From the NCBI GenBank assembly GCA_905233945.1, contig CAJOFY010000002.1, forward strand, positions 5,188 through 69,187: DNA of 64,000 nucleotides, written 5' to 3'. The notes under the pieces are model-generated. The model was not told the DNA's origin. It saw only the letters and a list, made by a program, of their open reading frames with translations, and did no database searches. Made by a program: the position numbers and the translations under genes. Of this stretch, positions 17,558 to 26,104 are shown in pieces. The stretch's first letter is position 1; each line of letters begins with the position of its first letter. This stretch comes from an uncultured bacterium. Lineage in GTDB: Bacteria; UBP6; UBA1177.

Positions 17558-18607
17558 CTACTTGTTGCTGACAGTAACAGGAACGTTGTCTCTAAGTTTT
17601 GTTTTTCCGGCACTGACAACAATTTCGCCGCTTTCAATTCCTTTTATTGCGTAGAAATCGCCGAGATCTTCTAGAATTTCGACCTCTTTCCTGTGTGCGA
17701 CATTGTTTTCTACAGCAAAAAGGTAGTGTATGTTGGTTCCTGCCTGACGTGCTACCGCAAGGCGCGGAACCATGACTGCCTTGATTTCGGGAAGAGAGAT
17801 TTTTACTCTGCCGAACATACCGGGTTTTATAAGTTTTTTCGCGTTATTTATCTCGATTTTTACGACGGCGGTCCTTGAAATTACTGAAACAAGTGTCTCT
17901 GTCGAAAAGATTTTTCCTTTTATCTTCGTGTCCGGGTAAGCATCCGCGACAACTTCGATATCTTTGATTTTCTGGATGAGCGGAAGTTCCTTTTCGTCGA
18001 CCTGGATCTCAAGGAAAAGCCTGTTCAGATCCATGAATCTGATGATGCCGTTCGCATGCGAGAAACCGGGAGTAAGGCCAGGGTTGAGAAGCATGAACTC
18101 TTCACCTTCTCTAAGCATGTGCTCTGCTACCATTCCGTCGAAAGGAGCAATGATCTCCATATTTTCCTTCATCATTTTTACTTTTGCCTTCGTCGCGTTG
18201 AGTTTTGCCTCAAGATGGTCGAGCTGCTGCTGCGGAAGAACGCCTGATTCTACGAGGTCTTTGACTCTTTCGTAGTCTTTTTCGACCGCTTCGAGCTCAA
18301 CTTCAGCCGATTCCGCCATCTCTCCCGAAAGCGTTACGATCACCGAGCCTTTAGGAACAGAAGCCCCTTCGCGGTAGTGGATCTTCTTGATTTTTCCGGG
18401 CATTCTCGCCGAAAGATTCGCCTCTCTGAAAGGTTTGAACGAGCCGCCGAACTCAAGAACAGGAGAGTAACTTTCTTCTTTTGCTTCAATAACTGCAACG
18501 ACCGGAGTTTTCTCTGCTACGGCAGTTTCCTGCTGAGCTTCTTCCTTTTCAAGGCAACCGCTGAAAAGAAAAATTGAAAGAGCCAACAAAATCAATAAGT
18601 TTCTCAT
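17558..18607 (-). CDS. RND efflux periplasmic adaptor (membrane fusion protein), lipoprotein
   Basis: 349 residues. The lipobox is FLFSGC (Cys18). The adaptor fold is shown by the barrel-sandwich segment FKPFREANLSARMPGKIKKI and the matching IIAPFDGMVAEHMLREGE, separated by a helical hairpin (AEVELEAVEKDYERVKDLVESGVLPQQQLDHLEAKLNATKAKVKMM). Beta-barrel and membrane-proximal domains follow. It links the inner-membrane pump to the TolC-like channel in the periplasm. GAGAGG precedes the ATG, and the gene follows the TetR gene by 16 bases. Confidence 0.93.
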   Translation of the reverse strand: MRNLLILLALSIFLFSGCLEKEEAQQETAVAEKTPVVAVIEAKEESYSPVLEFGGSFKPFREANLSARMPGKIKKIHYREGASVPKGSVIVTLSGEMAESAEVELEAVEKDYERVKDLVESGVLPQQQLDHLEAKLNATKAKVKMMKENMEIIAPFDGMVAEHMLREGEEFMLLNPGLTPGFSHANGIIRFMDLNRLFLEIQVDEKELPLIQKIKDIEVVADAYPDTKIKGKIFSTETLVSVISRTAVVKIEINNAKKLIKPGMFGRVKISLPEIKAVMVPRLAVARQAGTNIHYLFAVENNVAHRKEVEILEDLGDFYAIKGIESGEIVVSAGKTKLRDNVPVTVSNK

Positions 18608-18623
18608 AACAACCTCTCAATTA

Positions 18624-19214
18624 CTATTTTAAAAGTCCATAGTTGAAAACATTCACAAAAGTCTCTTTGACCCGCTCGTAGTCGTCCGATTCGGGTGAAA
18701 TATCCTTTGTAAGGCAGAAGATCTGCGAAACAAGGTTCAGCATTTTGACAAGGACTTCAAGATCGACATTTTTCACTTTTCCCGCTTCGACACCGCTCTG
18801 AAGTTTGTCGAGGATGATTTTCATCTTTTCCCTGTGCATCTCGTGGAAGAAGTTGATCGAGTTCTGCGGCATCTGAAGAATGGCGTTCGCCACCAGCATA
18901 TAAGTCTCTTCATGTTCGCGGTAGTAGTCCATGTGGGCGTCGAAAAGAACGGCGACGAAATCTCCGTAACCGACATTTTCGAGTTTTTTGCCGATTTCGT
19001 CGTACATCTCATCCATGCAGTATTTCACAGACTCGAAGAAGAGATCTTCCTTGTTCTGGAAATAGCGGTAGAGCGTCCCTTTGCCGACTCCCGCGTTTTT
19101 CGCGATTTTGTCGATATCGGAAATATGGAAACCTGACGCAGCGAAACTTTGTACTGCCGATTTCAATATTTTGAGCTTGCGCTCGATCTGGTTTTTTGTC
19201 ATCTTGAAAAACAT
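18624..19214 (-). CDS. TetR-family transcriptional regulator of the RND operon
   Basis: 196 residues. The N-terminal helix-turn-helix is clear: FAASGFHISDIDKIAKNAGVGKGTLYRYFQNKEDLF (about 23-60). The C-terminal helical domain binds an unknown ligand. The ATG at 19214 is preferred over 19202 because GAGG precedes it. It is promoter-proximal to the pump genes on the same strand, with palindromes upstream, so autorepression together with the efflux operon is the likely arrangement. Confidence 0.92.
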   Translation of the reverse strand: MFFKMTKNQIERKLKILKSAVQSFAASGFHISDIDKIAKNAGVGKGTLYRYFQNKEDLFFESVKYCMDEMYDEIGKKLENVGYGDFVAVLFDAHMDYYREHEETYMLVANAILQMPQNSINFFHEMHREKMKIILDKLQSGVEAGKVKNVDLEVLVKMLNLVSQIFCLTKDISPESDDYERVKETFVNVFNYGLLK

Positions 19215-19232
19215 TGCAAACCTCGCATTTCA

Positions 19233-19300
19233 AAACTCCGGAGTTTCATAAAACGAAACTCGTCGGTTCCGTTTTTTAATACTGGACAGTCATTTGTCAA
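19233..19300 (-). promoter_or_regulatory. Promoter and candidate TetR operators of the RND operon
   Basis: Leftward TTGACA (19300-19295), 16-base spacer, TAAAAA (19278-19273). In the spacer ACTGGACAGT (19281-19290) is a dyad of the ACTG..CAGT type common to TetR operators. Downstream lie the imperfect inverted repeat AAACGAAAC/GTTCCGTTT (19251-19274) and the perfect 14-base palindrome AAACTCCGGAGTTT (19233-19246). Which one binds the regulator is not decided by sequence. Confidence 0.55.
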
Positions 19301-19309
19301 GAGAAATTT

Positions 19310-19337
19310 TTGACTTGTTCAATTTCAACCGTAAAAT
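19310..19337 (+). promoter_or_regulatory. Promoter of the 19368-23232 lipoprotein pair
   Basis: TTGACT (19310-19315), 16-base spacer, TAAAAT (19332-19337), 30 bases before the ATG. Confidence 0.55.
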
Positions 19338-19367
19338 CAGGCAGTTTAGATTTTGTGAGGTTCTAAA

Positions 19368-21530
19368 ATGAAGAAAATCACAACACTTTTTTATCTTACG
19401 GCAGTTTCGCTGCTTTTGATTCTGGCAGCAGGCTGCGGCAATTCCGGTTCAGGCAGAAAACAGGGCGGAATTTACGGCGAATGTTTCAAGGATAATACCT
19501 GCGGTGACGGACTTGTATGCGATACGGAAAACAATGTGTGCATAAAAGACATGACCGCTGACAAAGATGCAGAAAATACTGATGATATTGAACCGGATGA
19601 CGATACAGATTGGGAAACAATTCCTGACGAGGATTCCGCTTCCGGCGAAAAAGACGACACCGATCCCTCGAAAGACGGATACGGAAACTGGAACGATCCG
19701 AAAACCGGTTTGATATGGTCAGAAAAGCATTTTGTTTCAGGGATGTCAGTACTGGATGATCTTATTTCATTCTGCGGCAACCTCGTCGAAGGCGGTTTCA
19801 GCGACTGGAGAATGCCTACAATTGACGAACTCAGAACACTGATTCAGAATTGCTCAAACACAGAACCTTACGGATTCTGCAAGATAAGCGAAGAGACCGG
19901 AGCTCTCTCCTGGGATGATGATTTCGATATATGGAGATGCAACTGTTTATGGAAAGACGAGTGGACTCAGCAGACAGGAAAAGATGAATTCGTTTATGAC
20001 AACGGCGGCTACTACAGCAAAATAGGCGATGATCAGAATGTTGCTCTCTGTTCTTCTTCTGTCAGTGATGACGGAGGCGCTCCATGGTGGGTCGGTTTTC
20101 GCACGGCCAGCATAGCACCCGCTTCTCTCGATAAGGGAGCTGTATTCCGCTGTGTAGGAAGTTATTCACGACAGAAACAGTGCGATGGACTTCCCGAAAA
20201 TGCAGGCTGGAACGTTTTTTCAGACATTCCGCAAAGATGGGACGGTTCATCATGGATTCCTGACGATGCGGCTTCCTACAATGAAAAACCGAGCGAGACG
20301 GAATGCAGGTTTATATGCAATCCGGGATACAAATGGAACGGTTCAGAGTGCGCTTTGCAGGATCTTGAAGCCATTTCCGAATGCAGCCATGGAAGCCCTG
20401 CACCGTGCCATGAGTCCTCAAGTGGTCTTATCTGGTCTGCGAAGGCACCGTATGAAATGCTGCACTATGATGCCGTTGATTACTGCGATAATCTTGCTGA
20501 AGGCGGACTCGGCGGCTGGCATCTGCCGACAATCAGCGAGCTCCGTACACTGATTCAGAATTGTCGCTGGACGGTTACAGGAGGGGACTGCAGGATTACA
20601 GATGATTGCCTTTCTGCAACAGCTTGCGAATACTCATATAGTCAATGTGATAATGATTGCAACAGTATTGGCGGCAACAATGGCGCTCACGTCATATACA
20701 GCAAATTCGGTGATGAAGGAGATTTTTTATCTTCATCTAAATTGGCAGATTACCCTGATGATGTGTGGGGTGTGAACTTTGATAAAGCTCAAATTCTGGC
20801 ATTCGGTACAGACGAAGTCTATCATAAAGCCAGTGTCCGCTGCGTAAAAAGCAAACAGGTTCGCAGGGAATGTACCGGACTCCCTGAAAATGCGCTCTGG
20901 AACAGCGTTTCAAGCATATTGCAGACATGCGACGAAACATCGTGCCTGCCGAGCGCGGTCGGGGTCTATAACGAAACTCCGAGCGAAACAGAATGCAGAT
21001 TCAAATGCTATCCCGGTTATGAGTGGGATGGTTCGAAATGCAATCTTACCAACCCTGAAGCTCTTTCGGAATGCGGTCCTGAAAGCCCTATGCCGTGCAT
21101 GGATCACTCAAGCGGTCTTGTCTGGTCTTCTAAAACTTCGACATCATGGGATATGCTGGATGCCGAAGATTACTGTGAAAACCTTACCGAAGGCGGGATC
21201 ACCGGCTGGCATCTGCCGACGATCAGCGAACTCAGGACTTTGATCGTGGACTGTCCTGCTACGGAGCCTGGCGGAGAATGCGGAGTTACTGATGACTGCC
21301 TGTCGAAAGAAGAGTGCTTGACAGAGAAGATCTGCTCCTGCGGTTATAATGACAATCACATCAAGTTCGGATATGAGGGTTATTATCTGCTCTCTTCTTC
21401 CAGAAACGGCGAAATTTATCACGGTGCAGAAGGAGATTACGAAAGAGTGTGGTGTGTTTACTGCAGCTATGCCAAGATAAAAGAGTGCAGTCTGATGTGG
21501 CCAGACCTCAATTTTCACTGTGTGAGGTAG
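19368..21530 (+). CDS. DUF1566-repeat lipoprotein (GLPENA linker type)
   Basis: 720 residues with the lipoprotein signal MKKITTLFYLTAVSLLLILAAGC. A short Cys unit (GECFKDNTCGDGLVCDTENNVC) and an acidic tether precede three DUF1566 domains, marked by GLIWS...FCGNLVEGGFSDWRMPTIDELRTLI, then GGWHLPTISELRTLI, then TGWHLPTISELRTLI. They are joined by two copies of a roughly 60-residue Cys-containing module with GLPENA.WN, WDGSSW, YNE and ECRF.C..GY.W.G..C. Its first 65 residues nearly match those of the next gene, showing recent duplication. GAGG precedes the ATG. Surface location is inferred; no function is known. Confidence 0.92.
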   Translation: MKKITTLFYLTAVSLLLILAAGCGNSGSGRKQGGIYGECFKDNTCGDGLVCDTENNVCIKDMTADKDAENTDDIEPDDDTDWETIPDEDSASGEKDDTDPSKDGYGNWNDPKTGLIWSEKHFVSGMSVLDDLISFCGNLVEGGFSDWRMPTIDELRTLIQNCSNTEPYGFCKISEETGALSWDDDFDIWRCNCLWKDEWTQQTGKDEFVYDNGGYYSKIGDDQNVALCSSSVSDDGGAPWWVGFRTASIAPASLDKGAVFRCVGSYSRQKQCDGLPENAGWNVFSDIPQRWDGSSWIPDDAASYNEKPSETECRFICNPGYKWNGSECALQDLEAISECSHGSPAPCHESSSGLIWSAKAPYEMLHYDAVDYCDNLAEGGLGGWHLPTISELRTLIQNCRWTVTGGDCRITDDCLSATACEYSYSQCDNDCNSIGGNNGAHVIYSKFGDEGDFLSSSKLADYPDDVWGVNFDKAQILAFGTDEVYHKASVRCVKSKQVRRECTGLPENALWNSVSSILQTCDETSCLPSAVGVYNETPSETECRFKCYPGYEWDGSKCNLTNPEALSECGPESPMPCMDHSSGLVWSSKTSTSWDMLDAEDYCENLTEGGITGWHLPTISELRTLIVDCPATEPGGECGVTDDCLSKEECLTEKICSCGYNDNHIKFGYEGYYLLSSSRNGEIYHGAEGDYERVWCVYCSYAKIKECSLMWPDLNFHCVR

Positions 21531-21534
21531 ATAG

Positions 21535-23232
21535 ATGAAAAAAATTGCGATTTGTATTCTGACGGTTTCGGCTCTGCTTGTCCTGATGATCGGTTGCGGC
21601 AGCAATTCGGGTTCAGGCAGGAATCAGGGTGAAATTTACGGCGAATGTTTTAAAGACAACACCTGCAACGAAGGGCTTGTCTGCGACACTGAGCATAACA
21701 CCTGTGTCAGAGATGAAGATTATTCTGATGATGCCGGGCCTGATACCGGAGATGATTATGATAACGAAGCTGATGATCAAAAAGATACTGCCGAGCCGGA
21801 AGAAGATAATGAAATATATGAAGAAACCATGCCTGACGATGTCGATGTCTATTGCTGGGAGTACAAGTGCAAAGACGGAAAAAGTTATTGCGGATATAAA
21901 AAAAACGGCGGTGAAATTAAATGGGCAAAAATTGAAACCTGCGCTTTTTCCGAATGTATCGCTTCCACCGGAAAATGCGGCTGTGACACTTCGGAAGACG
22001 GAAAAATACACTGCGAAAGCGACAAGCTTCATATTTGTTCCAACGGTAAATGGCAAATCACGGAACAATGCAAAGCCGGCTGCGATTCCGCGACAGACAG
22101 TTGCAGGCCGTGGGAAGATCCTGACAGCGGCCTGGAATGGTCAATGGAATCAAATGCCATGATTTGGAAAGATGCTGTCGATTATTGTGATAATCTTACC
22201 GAGGGTGGATTCAGCGACTGGCGGCTTCCGTCAATCAGTGAAGCCCGCACATTGATTCTGCACTGCCTGGAGACCAAAACAGGCGGACGATGTGGAGTTA
22301 CTGACACCTGCCTGTCGTCTGACTGCTGGAATTACAACTGCAGTCTGCTGTGCGATCCTAAACAAGACGGCTATTACAACAAAATGGATAACAGCCATAC
22401 AACTTCCAGTCTGTTCTGGTCTGCTTCAGAGGTTTCGGACAGCTTGATCCGCGCATGGGGCATTGAACTTTACACAGGCGGTGTTGCGGAAAAAGTCAAA
22501 AACGAATACGGCGTTGTCCGCTGTGTCAGAGGTGAAAATCACTTACGGCAGTGCAAAGGACTTCCGGAACACGCATTCTGGAACAGCGCTTCCGACATAT
22601 TTTCGACTTGGGACGGCTCATCATGGCAGCCTTCGCTGACAGGTGTTTACAATGAAACTTCAAGTGAAAAAGAGTGCAGATTCAAGTGCATTCCAGGATA
22701 CAAATGGGACGGATATAAATGTATATTGAGTGATGATTTGCCTGAATGCGCTCCTGAAAGCCCGACTCCTTGCAAGGATTATTCCAGCGGGCTGGTCTGG
22801 TCTTCGAAGTCTTCGGAAAAAAGTAATTGGAAAGATGCCGTCAATTATTGTTTAAGACATTCGGAAAACGTAGGCAAAGTGTGGTTCATGCCGACAATCG
22901 ACGAACTCAGAACGCTTGTCAAAAAGTGCCAGAAGGCGGAATACGGAGGAATATGCGCGATAAGTGAGGAAAACGATATTCTTTCTATTTATGATGTCGG
23001 AGAGAGGGAAAGCTGTTTTTGCTATGAAAAGGGCTCCGAATCCAGCGAATACAACAAATTCGGAGATTCCGGTTTGTTCTGGTCATCTTCCGCACGTTCG
23101 GACGATCCGGATTATATATGGGGTGTTTTCTACGGTTATATTTCATACGGTGCCGGCAGCTATAGCGGTGTTGAAATCATGAATTTTATCAAAACCTATG
23201 ATCGCGGTAATGTCCGCTGTGTCGCGAGATAA
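21535..23232 (+). CDS. DUF1566-repeat lipoprotein, paralog of the preceding gene
   Basis: 565 residues; signal MKKIAICILTVSALLVLMIGC, then GSNSGSGR and the same GECFKDNTC..GLVCDTE unit as the gene before it. After the acidic tether a Cys-rich region specific to this copy (about 105-185: CWEYKCKDGKSYCGYKKNGG..., CDTSEDGKIHCESDKLHICSNGKW) precedes two DUF1566 domains (FSDWRLPSISEARTLI and VWFMPTIDELRTLV) joined by one GLPEHA..ECRFKC module. It starts four bases after the upstream stop (RBS GAGG), so the two form one operon. Confidence 0.92.
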   Translation: MKKIAICILTVSALLVLMIGCGSNSGSGRNQGEIYGECFKDNTCNEGLVCDTEHNTCVRDEDYSDDAGPDTGDDYDNEADDQKDTAEPEEDNEIYEETMPDDVDVYCWEYKCKDGKSYCGYKKNGGEIKWAKIETCAFSECIASTGKCGCDTSEDGKIHCESDKLHICSNGKWQITEQCKAGCDSATDSCRPWEDPDSGLEWSMESNAMIWKDAVDYCDNLTEGGFSDWRLPSISEARTLILHCLETKTGGRCGVTDTCLSSDCWNYNCSLLCDPKQDGYYNKMDNSHTTSSLFWSASEVSDSLIRAWGIELYTGGVAEKVKNEYGVVRCVRGENHLRQCKGLPEHAFWNSASDIFSTWDGSSWQPSLTGVYNETSSEKECRFKCIPGYKWDGYKCILSDDLPECAPESPTPCKDYSSGLVWSSKSSEKSNWKDAVNYCLRHSENVGKVWFMPTIDELRTLVKKCQKAEYGGICAISEENDILSIYDVGERESCFCYEKGSESSEYNKFGDSGLFWSSSARSDDPDYIWGVFYGYISYGAGSYSGVEIMNFIKTYDRGNVRCVAR

Positions 23233-23233
23233 A

Positions 23234-23261
23234 TTGATTTGTCAGATATAACCCGTAAAAT
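23234..23261 (+). promoter_or_regulatory. Promoter of folP
   Basis: TTGATT (23234-23239), 16-base spacer, TAAAAT (23256-23261); only 23 bases separate the -10 box from the start codon, so the leader is short. Confidence 0.5.
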
Positions 23262-23284
23262 TCAGCGGTTTTTGTTTTGAGGCA

Positions 23285-24484
23285 ATGATGCTGGTTTATC
23301 CTTTCAATGTTTTTGACGAAGAACACGGATCCCTGATGAAGAAACTCGGGGTCTCTGAGTGCGGTTCTGCGATAATGCGCGGACGTTTCGGCACGGAATC
23401 GTTTTTGGTTTCGGATATTTCGACTCCGGCGGCAAATGTCGTAAAGCAGCAGGTTCTTGCTCTTGGCGGCGAGGCTGCGGTTCCGGCGCATGCTGTAAAC
23501 TGCTCGAAACCGAAAAGCGATTTCGTTTTTTCACTCAGAAGCGACAAAATCCCTGAATTTGTTTCACGCATGAAAGCTCAATGCTGGAAACTGCCTCAAG
23601 TTGCGGATTTTGTCGAAAAATTTGTCGGATCTCAGAAGCCGTGGTTTTCTTTTTCCCATCCCGGGATCGACACGACGCGGCCGAATATCATGGGGATCCT
23701 CAATGTTACTCCGGACTCTTTTTCGGACGGCGGAAGCTGGACGGATATCGATGCCGCTTTGAAACATGTTTCCGGAATGCTTGAAAACGGTGCCGATATA
23801 ATCGATGTCGGCGGCGAATCTACGCGCCCGGGAAGTGATCCGGTCGATGCCGAAACCGAGAAAAAGCGCGTTGTTCCCGTTATCACTGAGATAAAAAAAC
23901 AGTTTCCCAAGACTGTGATTTCCATCGACACCGTGAAAAGTTCCGTTGCTGACGCTGCGATAAATGCCGGTGCGGAAATCGTGAACGACGTAAGCGGTCT
24001 CACTTTTGATCCGGAAATGGCTTCAGTCTGCGCCGGTGCTGGAAAACCTGTTGTGATCGGCCACATAAAAGGCTCGCCGAAAGATATGCAGCAGAATCCG
24101 GTTTATGAAAATCTGTTCGGCGAAATGCTTGATTTTTTCAATAAATCGAAAGACCAGCTGCTTTCAAAGGGTCTCGCGGAAAGCAAAATCATTATCGATC
24201 CGGGAATCGGTTTCGGCAAAACCCTCGAGCACAATTTAGCGATAATAAAACACCTTGAAGTCTTCTTCTCATGTCTGAATCCTGTTGCGGTCGGTTTCAG
24301 CCGCAAAAGCATGATCGGAGCACTCTGCGGAAGAAAAGATCCGCTTGAAAGGCTTGCGGGAACAGTCACACTTGATACAATCGCTTTAGAAAAGGGTGCT
24401 GCAATCATAAGAGTCCACGATGTAAAAGAAGCAAAAGATACTTTAGAAATATTCAACGCTTTAAAGGAGCCGTCGGCTTTTTGA
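23285..24484 (+). CDS. folP: Dihydropteroate synthase
   Basis: FolP condenses 6-hydroxymethyl-dihydropterin pyrophosphate with p-aminobenzoate in folate synthesis. Signature motifs sit in the C-terminal two thirds: RPNIMGILNVTPDSFSDGG, ADIIDVGGESTRPGS, ISIDTVKSSVADAAINAGAEIVNDVSG, IIIDPGIGFGKT and VGFSRKSMIG. The protein has 399 residues, about 120 more than the classical enzyme; the extra N-terminal part is shared by some bacterial homologs and has no assigned role. Two adjacent ATGs (23285, 23288) are possible; the GAGG just upstream fits 23288 better. The gene stands alone between the lipoproteins and the toxin-antitoxin pair. Confidence 0.93.
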   Translation: MMLVYPFNVFDEEHGSLMKKLGVSECGSAIMRGRFGTESFLVSDISTPAANVVKQQVLALGGEAAVPAHAVNCSKPKSDFVFSLRSDKIPEFVSRMKAQCWKLPQVADFVEKFVGSQKPWFSFSHPGIDTTRPNIMGILNVTPDSFSDGGSWTDIDAALKHVSGMLENGADIIDVGGESTRPGSDPVDAETEKKRVVPVITEIKKQFPKTVISIDTVKSSVADAAINAGAEIVNDVSGLTFDPEMASVCAGAGKPVVIGHIKGSPKDMQQNPVYENLFGEMLDFFNKSKDQLLSKGLAESKIIIDPGIGFGKTLEHNLAIIKHLEVFFSCLNPVAVGFSRKSMIGALCGRKDPLERLAGTVTLDTIALEKGAAIIRVHDVKEAKDTLEIFNALKEPSAF

Positions 24485-24526
24485 GCCTTGCCACAGCACT
24501 CTTTGCATCAATTGATACATTTTTGA

Positions 24527-24560
24527 TTGACAAAACCGACAATTTGTGTACCATAATGGT
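24527..24560 (+). promoter_or_regulatory. Promoter with overlapping palindrome of the toxin-antitoxin pair
   Basis: TTGACA (24527-24532), 16-base spacer, TACCAT (24549-24554). The perfect palindrome ACCAT-A-ATGGT (24550-24560) covers the -10 box, a typical place for antitoxin autorepression. Confidence 0.55.
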
Positions 24561-24575
24561 CCGGAGGTGCAAAAA

Positions 24576-24986
24576 ATGAACCCATATTACAACCAAAATT
24601 ATACTCGTGAAGATATTGATTTGATTCTTGCAAAAATCAAGTCTTGCGTAGAGAACAACCGTTACACGATTGCATTAAATGAAAACCGGAAGGAAAATAT
24701 AGATTTTATCAATGAGTACAATATCCGCAGCGACAAACAGCGTTCTATTTTGATGCAGATTAAGACCAAAGATTTTTGTCACTCGCTTCAGAATACGAAA
24801 CTGGGGTATGAATATGAAGTTCTCTATGTGTTTGTTCCGCAAGTTCAGCTTTTCAATGCCGAAGGTGAAGAAGAAACTGTAGATGTTTATACAAAATTTA
24901 ACATTATTGATCTTCCGTCCGGAAGTCGGGCTGTTGTTGTTTCATTCCACAAGAAGAACAAACCGGTTGAATATTTGTTTCGTTAG
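24576..24986 (+). CDS. Putative toxin of a Panacea-type toxin-antitoxin pair (possibly MqsR-like)
   Basis: 136 residues beginning MNPYYNQNYTREDIDLILAKI; a GTG 30 bases upstream is in frame but GGAGG nine bases before 24576 fixes the ATG. The pattern is an N-terminal helix (DIDLILAKIKSCVENNRYTI), a middle helical region with TKDFCHSL, then beta strands YEYEVLYVFVPQ, VDVYTKFNIIDL and SRAVVVSFHKKN. This order resembles MqsR-type mRNA interferases, though the product is longer and the match is by eye only. Its position directly before a gene encoding an antitoxin-like protein (18-base gap) is the main argument for a toxin. Other toxin families also pair with Panacea domains. Confidence 0.55.
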   Translation: MNPYYNQNYTREDIDLILAKIKSCVENNRYTIALNENRKENIDFINEYNIRSDKQRSILMQIKTKDFCHSLQNTKLGYEYEVLYVFVPQVQLFNAEGEEETVDVYTKFNIIDLPSGSRAVVVSFHKKNKPVEYLFR

Positions 24987-25004
24987 GGTCGTGAGGAGGA
25001 AAAA

Positions 25005-26000
25005 ATGGATAATAACAAAAAAGTATTCTGTGAAGAGTGCAGAAAAGATGTCAATTATGTCGTCAGTCGAATTTCAATGATCGGAAAGATAAAGGAAAAA
25101 GAATATGTCTACACAGGCATGGAAGCTAAATGTGCTGATTGCGGATCTTTTGTTTTCGTGCCGGAACTGAATGACGGGAATCTGAAAGCTCTCTATGACG
25201 TTTATCGTGAAAAGAACGGCATTATTTCACTTGAAACTATTTTGGCTATTCCCCGGAAATACGACATCGGAAAACGTCCTCTTTCGATTCTGCTTGGGTG
25301 GGGCGAACAGACTTTTACCCGTTACTGTGACGGCGATATGCCTACAAAGCAATATTCCGATATTTTGATTCGGATATATTCCGATCCTGCTTATTACCTG
25401 GAAATACTGGAGGCAGGAAAAGAAAAACTGGCGACACATTCATACGAAAAAAGCAAAAAGGCTGCTGATACATTGCTGAAAAGCCAGATGCCGGCAAAAA
25501 GCAAGATAGATACGGTCATCAGGTATGTTTTGAATCAGTGTGAAGACATTACGCCGCTGGCATTGCAGAAAGCTGTCTACTATATTCAAGGGTTTTACTG
25601 TGCTTTTTACGGGACTTTCCTTTTTCAGGAGGATTGTCAGGCATGGGTTCACGGACCAGTCTACAAAGATATTTACTTCCGCTACAAAAATTACAGGTTT
25701 GACCCCATCGGTAAATCGGAAAATTTTGATGTTTCGGTCTTTTCTTCCGGAGAAAAAGCAATTTGTGACAGTGTTATTCAGAATATATGCTGTTACAGCG
25801 GAAAAGTTCTGGAACGGTTTACGCACAATGAAACTCCGTGGCTTGCCGCAAGAGGCGATCTGCCGGTTACTGCTTCTTCAGACCGCATAATAGAAAAAGT
25901 GCTGATCAAAAAATATTTCGATGCAGTAAAACGAAAATACAGCATGGTTAATCCAAGCGACATAAAAGCGTATGCCGAAGATATGTTCAGAGCATTCTGA
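25005..26000 (+). CDS. Antitoxin-like protein: zinc ribbon + HTH + Panacea (SocA/DUF4065) domain
   Basis: 331 residues in three parts. An N-terminal zinc ribbon has paired cysteines C9/C12 and C43/C46, as in MqsA/YgiT-type antitoxins. An HTH region (about 65-130: YREKNGIISLETILAI...LSILLGWGEQTFTRYCDGDMPTKQYSDIL) should bind the promoter. The C-terminal Panacea domain (about 165-300) shows ITPLALQKAVYYIQGFYCAFYGTFLFQEDCQAWVHGPVYKDIYFRY. Panacea is known as a promiscuous toxin-neutralising domain. AGGAGG lies just before the ATG. Autoregulation through the palindrome at 24550-24560 is inferred. Confidence 0.85.
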   Translation: MDNNKKVFCEECRKDVNYVVSRISMIGKIKEKEYVYTGMEAKCADCGSFVFVPELNDGNLKALYDVYREKNGIISLETILAIPRKYDIGKRPLSILLGWGEQTFTRYCDGDMPTKQYSDILIRIYSDPAYYLEILEAGKEKLATHSYEKSKKAADTLLKSQMPAKSKIDTVIRYVLNQCEDITPLALQKAVYYIQGFYCAFYGTFLFQEDCQAWVHGPVYKDIYFRYKNYRFDPIGKSENFDVSVFSSGEKAICDSVIQNICCYSGKVLERFTHNETPWLAARGDLPVTASSDRIIEKVLIKKYFDAVKRKYSMVNPSDIKAYAEDMFRAF

Positions 26001-26041
26001 TTTTTGTGTTCACAGCCTTTGCTTTTGTCAGGTACTTTCAT

Positions 26042-26069
26042 TTGACTTGTCGGCTTTAACTTGTAAAAT
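26042..26069 (+). promoter_or_regulatory. Promoter of the cdaA operon
   Basis: TTGACT (26042-26047), 16-base spacer, TAAAAT (26064-26069), 35 bases before the ATG. Confidence 0.55.
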
Positions 26070-26104
26070 TCCGAGTTTTGTGTTTTTGAGGTAAAGGAGC
26101 CGTC

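Noticed and set aside
24504-24524. TGCATCAATTGATACA plus T run after folP as a terminator
   Set aside because: The stem is A/T-rich, has a mismatch and is short; it also runs into the promoter of the toxin-antitoxin pair.
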